DNA from: Micrococcales bacterium
GTDB lineage: Bacteria > Actinomycetota > Actinomycetes > Actinomycetales > Cellulomonadaceae
Direction: 5' to 3'
DNA: 64,000 bases
Assembly: GCA_009779195.1 (NCBI GenBank)
Contig: WRET01000008.1
Span: 1-64,000, forward strand
The position numbers were made by a program, and so were the translations under genes. The number at the start of each line of letters is the position of its first letter. Position 1 is the stretch's first letter. The notes below the pieces were generated by a model. That model ran no database searches. It was not told the origin of the DNA and worked only from the letters and a program-made list of their open reading frames with translations. Below, piece by piece: positions 63,265 through 64,000 of this stretch.

Positions 63265-63898
63265 CGGACTCTGGTCCAGCCCTGCCGTCCGCTGGACCAC
63301 CTCGACCAAGAACCTTGTCGGCCTCGGCCTTGCTGTCGTGGCGGTAGGCGCTCACCTGCTCGTCGGTCTTGGCGTGCTGTGGCCCGTCATCGTCGTCGCG
63401 TCGTACAGCGTCGGTGCTCTCCTTGCGCCCCGCGACCGGGTGGGGCTGCACCTCGACCTGGGTGCGAGGCCGTCGGCAGCCCAGCTCGCCGAACAGCTGC
63501 ACGTCTTCGCGCGCAAGCTGCCGTCGGGCCGGCTCGACCTTGCTCTGCGTGCACGGCTCGACGAGGTGATCGGCAACCTCGAGCAGGTCGTCGCCAGCTG
63601 GGACAAGCTTGCTGGCGCACCAGAGCAGCAGCAGATGATCACGGCGATGATCACTGACTACTTGCCGACATCGGTCGAGACGTACCTCAACCTCCCGAGA
63701 GCCTTGACCACGGGCACCGGCGTGCGCCGCGACGCGCACGACGAGCTGCTCGACCAGCTCGGCATCCTGGCGGCCGAGAGCGCACGGGTGCGCGACGCGG
63801 TGTACGCGCGGACCGTCGAGGCGCTGGCGAACCAGGGACAGTTCCTGCGGGACAAGTTCCGCCGCTCCGGCCTCGACCTCGGGCCTGGGGGTTCCTGA
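63251..63898 (+). CDS. XpaC-like membrane protein of the VWA locus
   Basis: 215 aa. Two hydrophobic segments near the N-terminus (LVGLGLAVVAVGAHLLVGLG, then VLWPVIVVASYSVGALLAP) precede a helical cytoplasmic domain ending TSVETYLNLPRALT and EALANQGQFLRDKF. The C-terminal helices resemble XpaC-type proteins (5-bromo-4-chloroindolyl phosphate hydrolysis family), which accompany TelA and VWA proteins. The similarity is weak by eye. GTG at 63251 overlaps the VWA gene. Confidence 0.6.
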   Translation: MATSNGLWSSPAVRWTTSTKNLVGLGLAVVAVGAHLLVGLGVLWPVIVVASYSVGALLAPRDRVGLHLDLGARPSAAQLAEQLHVFARKLPSGRLDLALRARLDEVIGNLEQVVASWDKLAGAPEQQQMITAMITDYLPTSVETYLNLPRALTTGTGVRRDAHDELLDQLGILAAESARVRDAVYARTVEALANQGQFLRDKFRRSGLDLGPGGS

Positions 63899-63959
63899 AG
63901 CCGCTGACCCGACGGTCCCTCGTGCGGGAAACGGTGCGACGCCATCGCGTGAGCGTCGG

Positions 63960-63965
63960 TAGGGT
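63960..63965 (+). promoter_or_regulatory. -10 element of proS
   Basis: TAGGGT ends seven bases before the ATG at 63973. Confidence 0.35.
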
Positions 63966-63972
63966 TGGCGCT

Positions 63973-64000
63973 ATGTTGCTGCGCCTGTCCACGTTGTTCG
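63973..64000 (+). CDS. proS: Proline-tRNA ligase, first codons only
   Basis: Nine codons are visible before the window ends: MLLRLSTLF. That matches the conserved opening of actinobacterial prolyl-tRNA synthetase, which normally follows ispG and the GNAT gene. The accessory genes from 56336 to 63898 therefore lie between GNAT and proS. TAGGGT seven bases upstream suggests a leaderless transcript. Identity rests on nine residues and gene order. Confidence 0.6.

Overview
The window is a 64 kb piece of a high-GC actinobacterial chromosome. The gene order (leuS, degV, comEA, comEC, holA, rpsT; secA with an Rv3235-type gene; leuCD, murA, plsC, gpsA, ddl; rip1, ispG, GNAT, proS), the GTG starts and the many leaderless-looking promoters suggest Micrococcales, perhaps near Cellulomonadaceae. 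That placement is inferred, not proven. A DMSO-reductase-type operon points to a facultative anaerobe.

Bases 1-9752: the end of leuS is followed by an accessory segment lying between leuS and degV, which are normally neighbours. It holds a VapBC pair, an AbiEi antitoxin with its AbiEii toxin cut to 46 codons, an orphan addiction-module antitoxin, and a 1,602-residue DUF4241/HEAT/DUF4132 protein. The leuS 3' end recurs as a 56-bp repeat at 4078-4133 and as a decayed copy at 9676-9751, so the segment looks like stacked insertions at the leuS terminus.

Bases 9753-23770: core genes degV, comEA, comEC (no nuclease domain), holA, rpsT, comF and hpf. Between holA and rpsT sit two degenerate EAL proteins and a pair not matched to any described system: a 44-residue secreted peptide (16096-16230) ahead of an XRE-TPR regulator (16595-17953), built like a peptide quorum-sensing pair. 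After rpsT comes the three-gene ATP-grasp / alpha-E / transglutaminase cassette.

Bases 23754-30925: an HExxH protein, a TetR regulator, and a five-gene operon for a DMSO-reductase-family enzyme (dmsA, dmsB, dmsC, an extra Fe-S protein, a TorD chaperone).

Bases 31125-43950: secA, small conserved actinobacterial genes, tRNA-Gln and tRNA-Glu, a dense cluster of REP-like palindromes, divergent ltbR/leuCD, then envelope and lipid genes murA, plsC, gpsA and ddl.

Bases 43960-59126: a polyamine region with an aminotransferase and its Lrp regulator, two Tat-lipoprotein binding proteins, potA, potB, and a potC fused to an extra membrane domain. Beyond rip1, ispG and a GNAT gene lie two more binding-protein paralogues on the other strand, one with a 10-base G tract that may switch its N-terminus. 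The last part holds an Fpg/Nei glycosylase, a membrane-anchored / VWA-lipoprotein / XpaC-like trio, and the first codons of proS.
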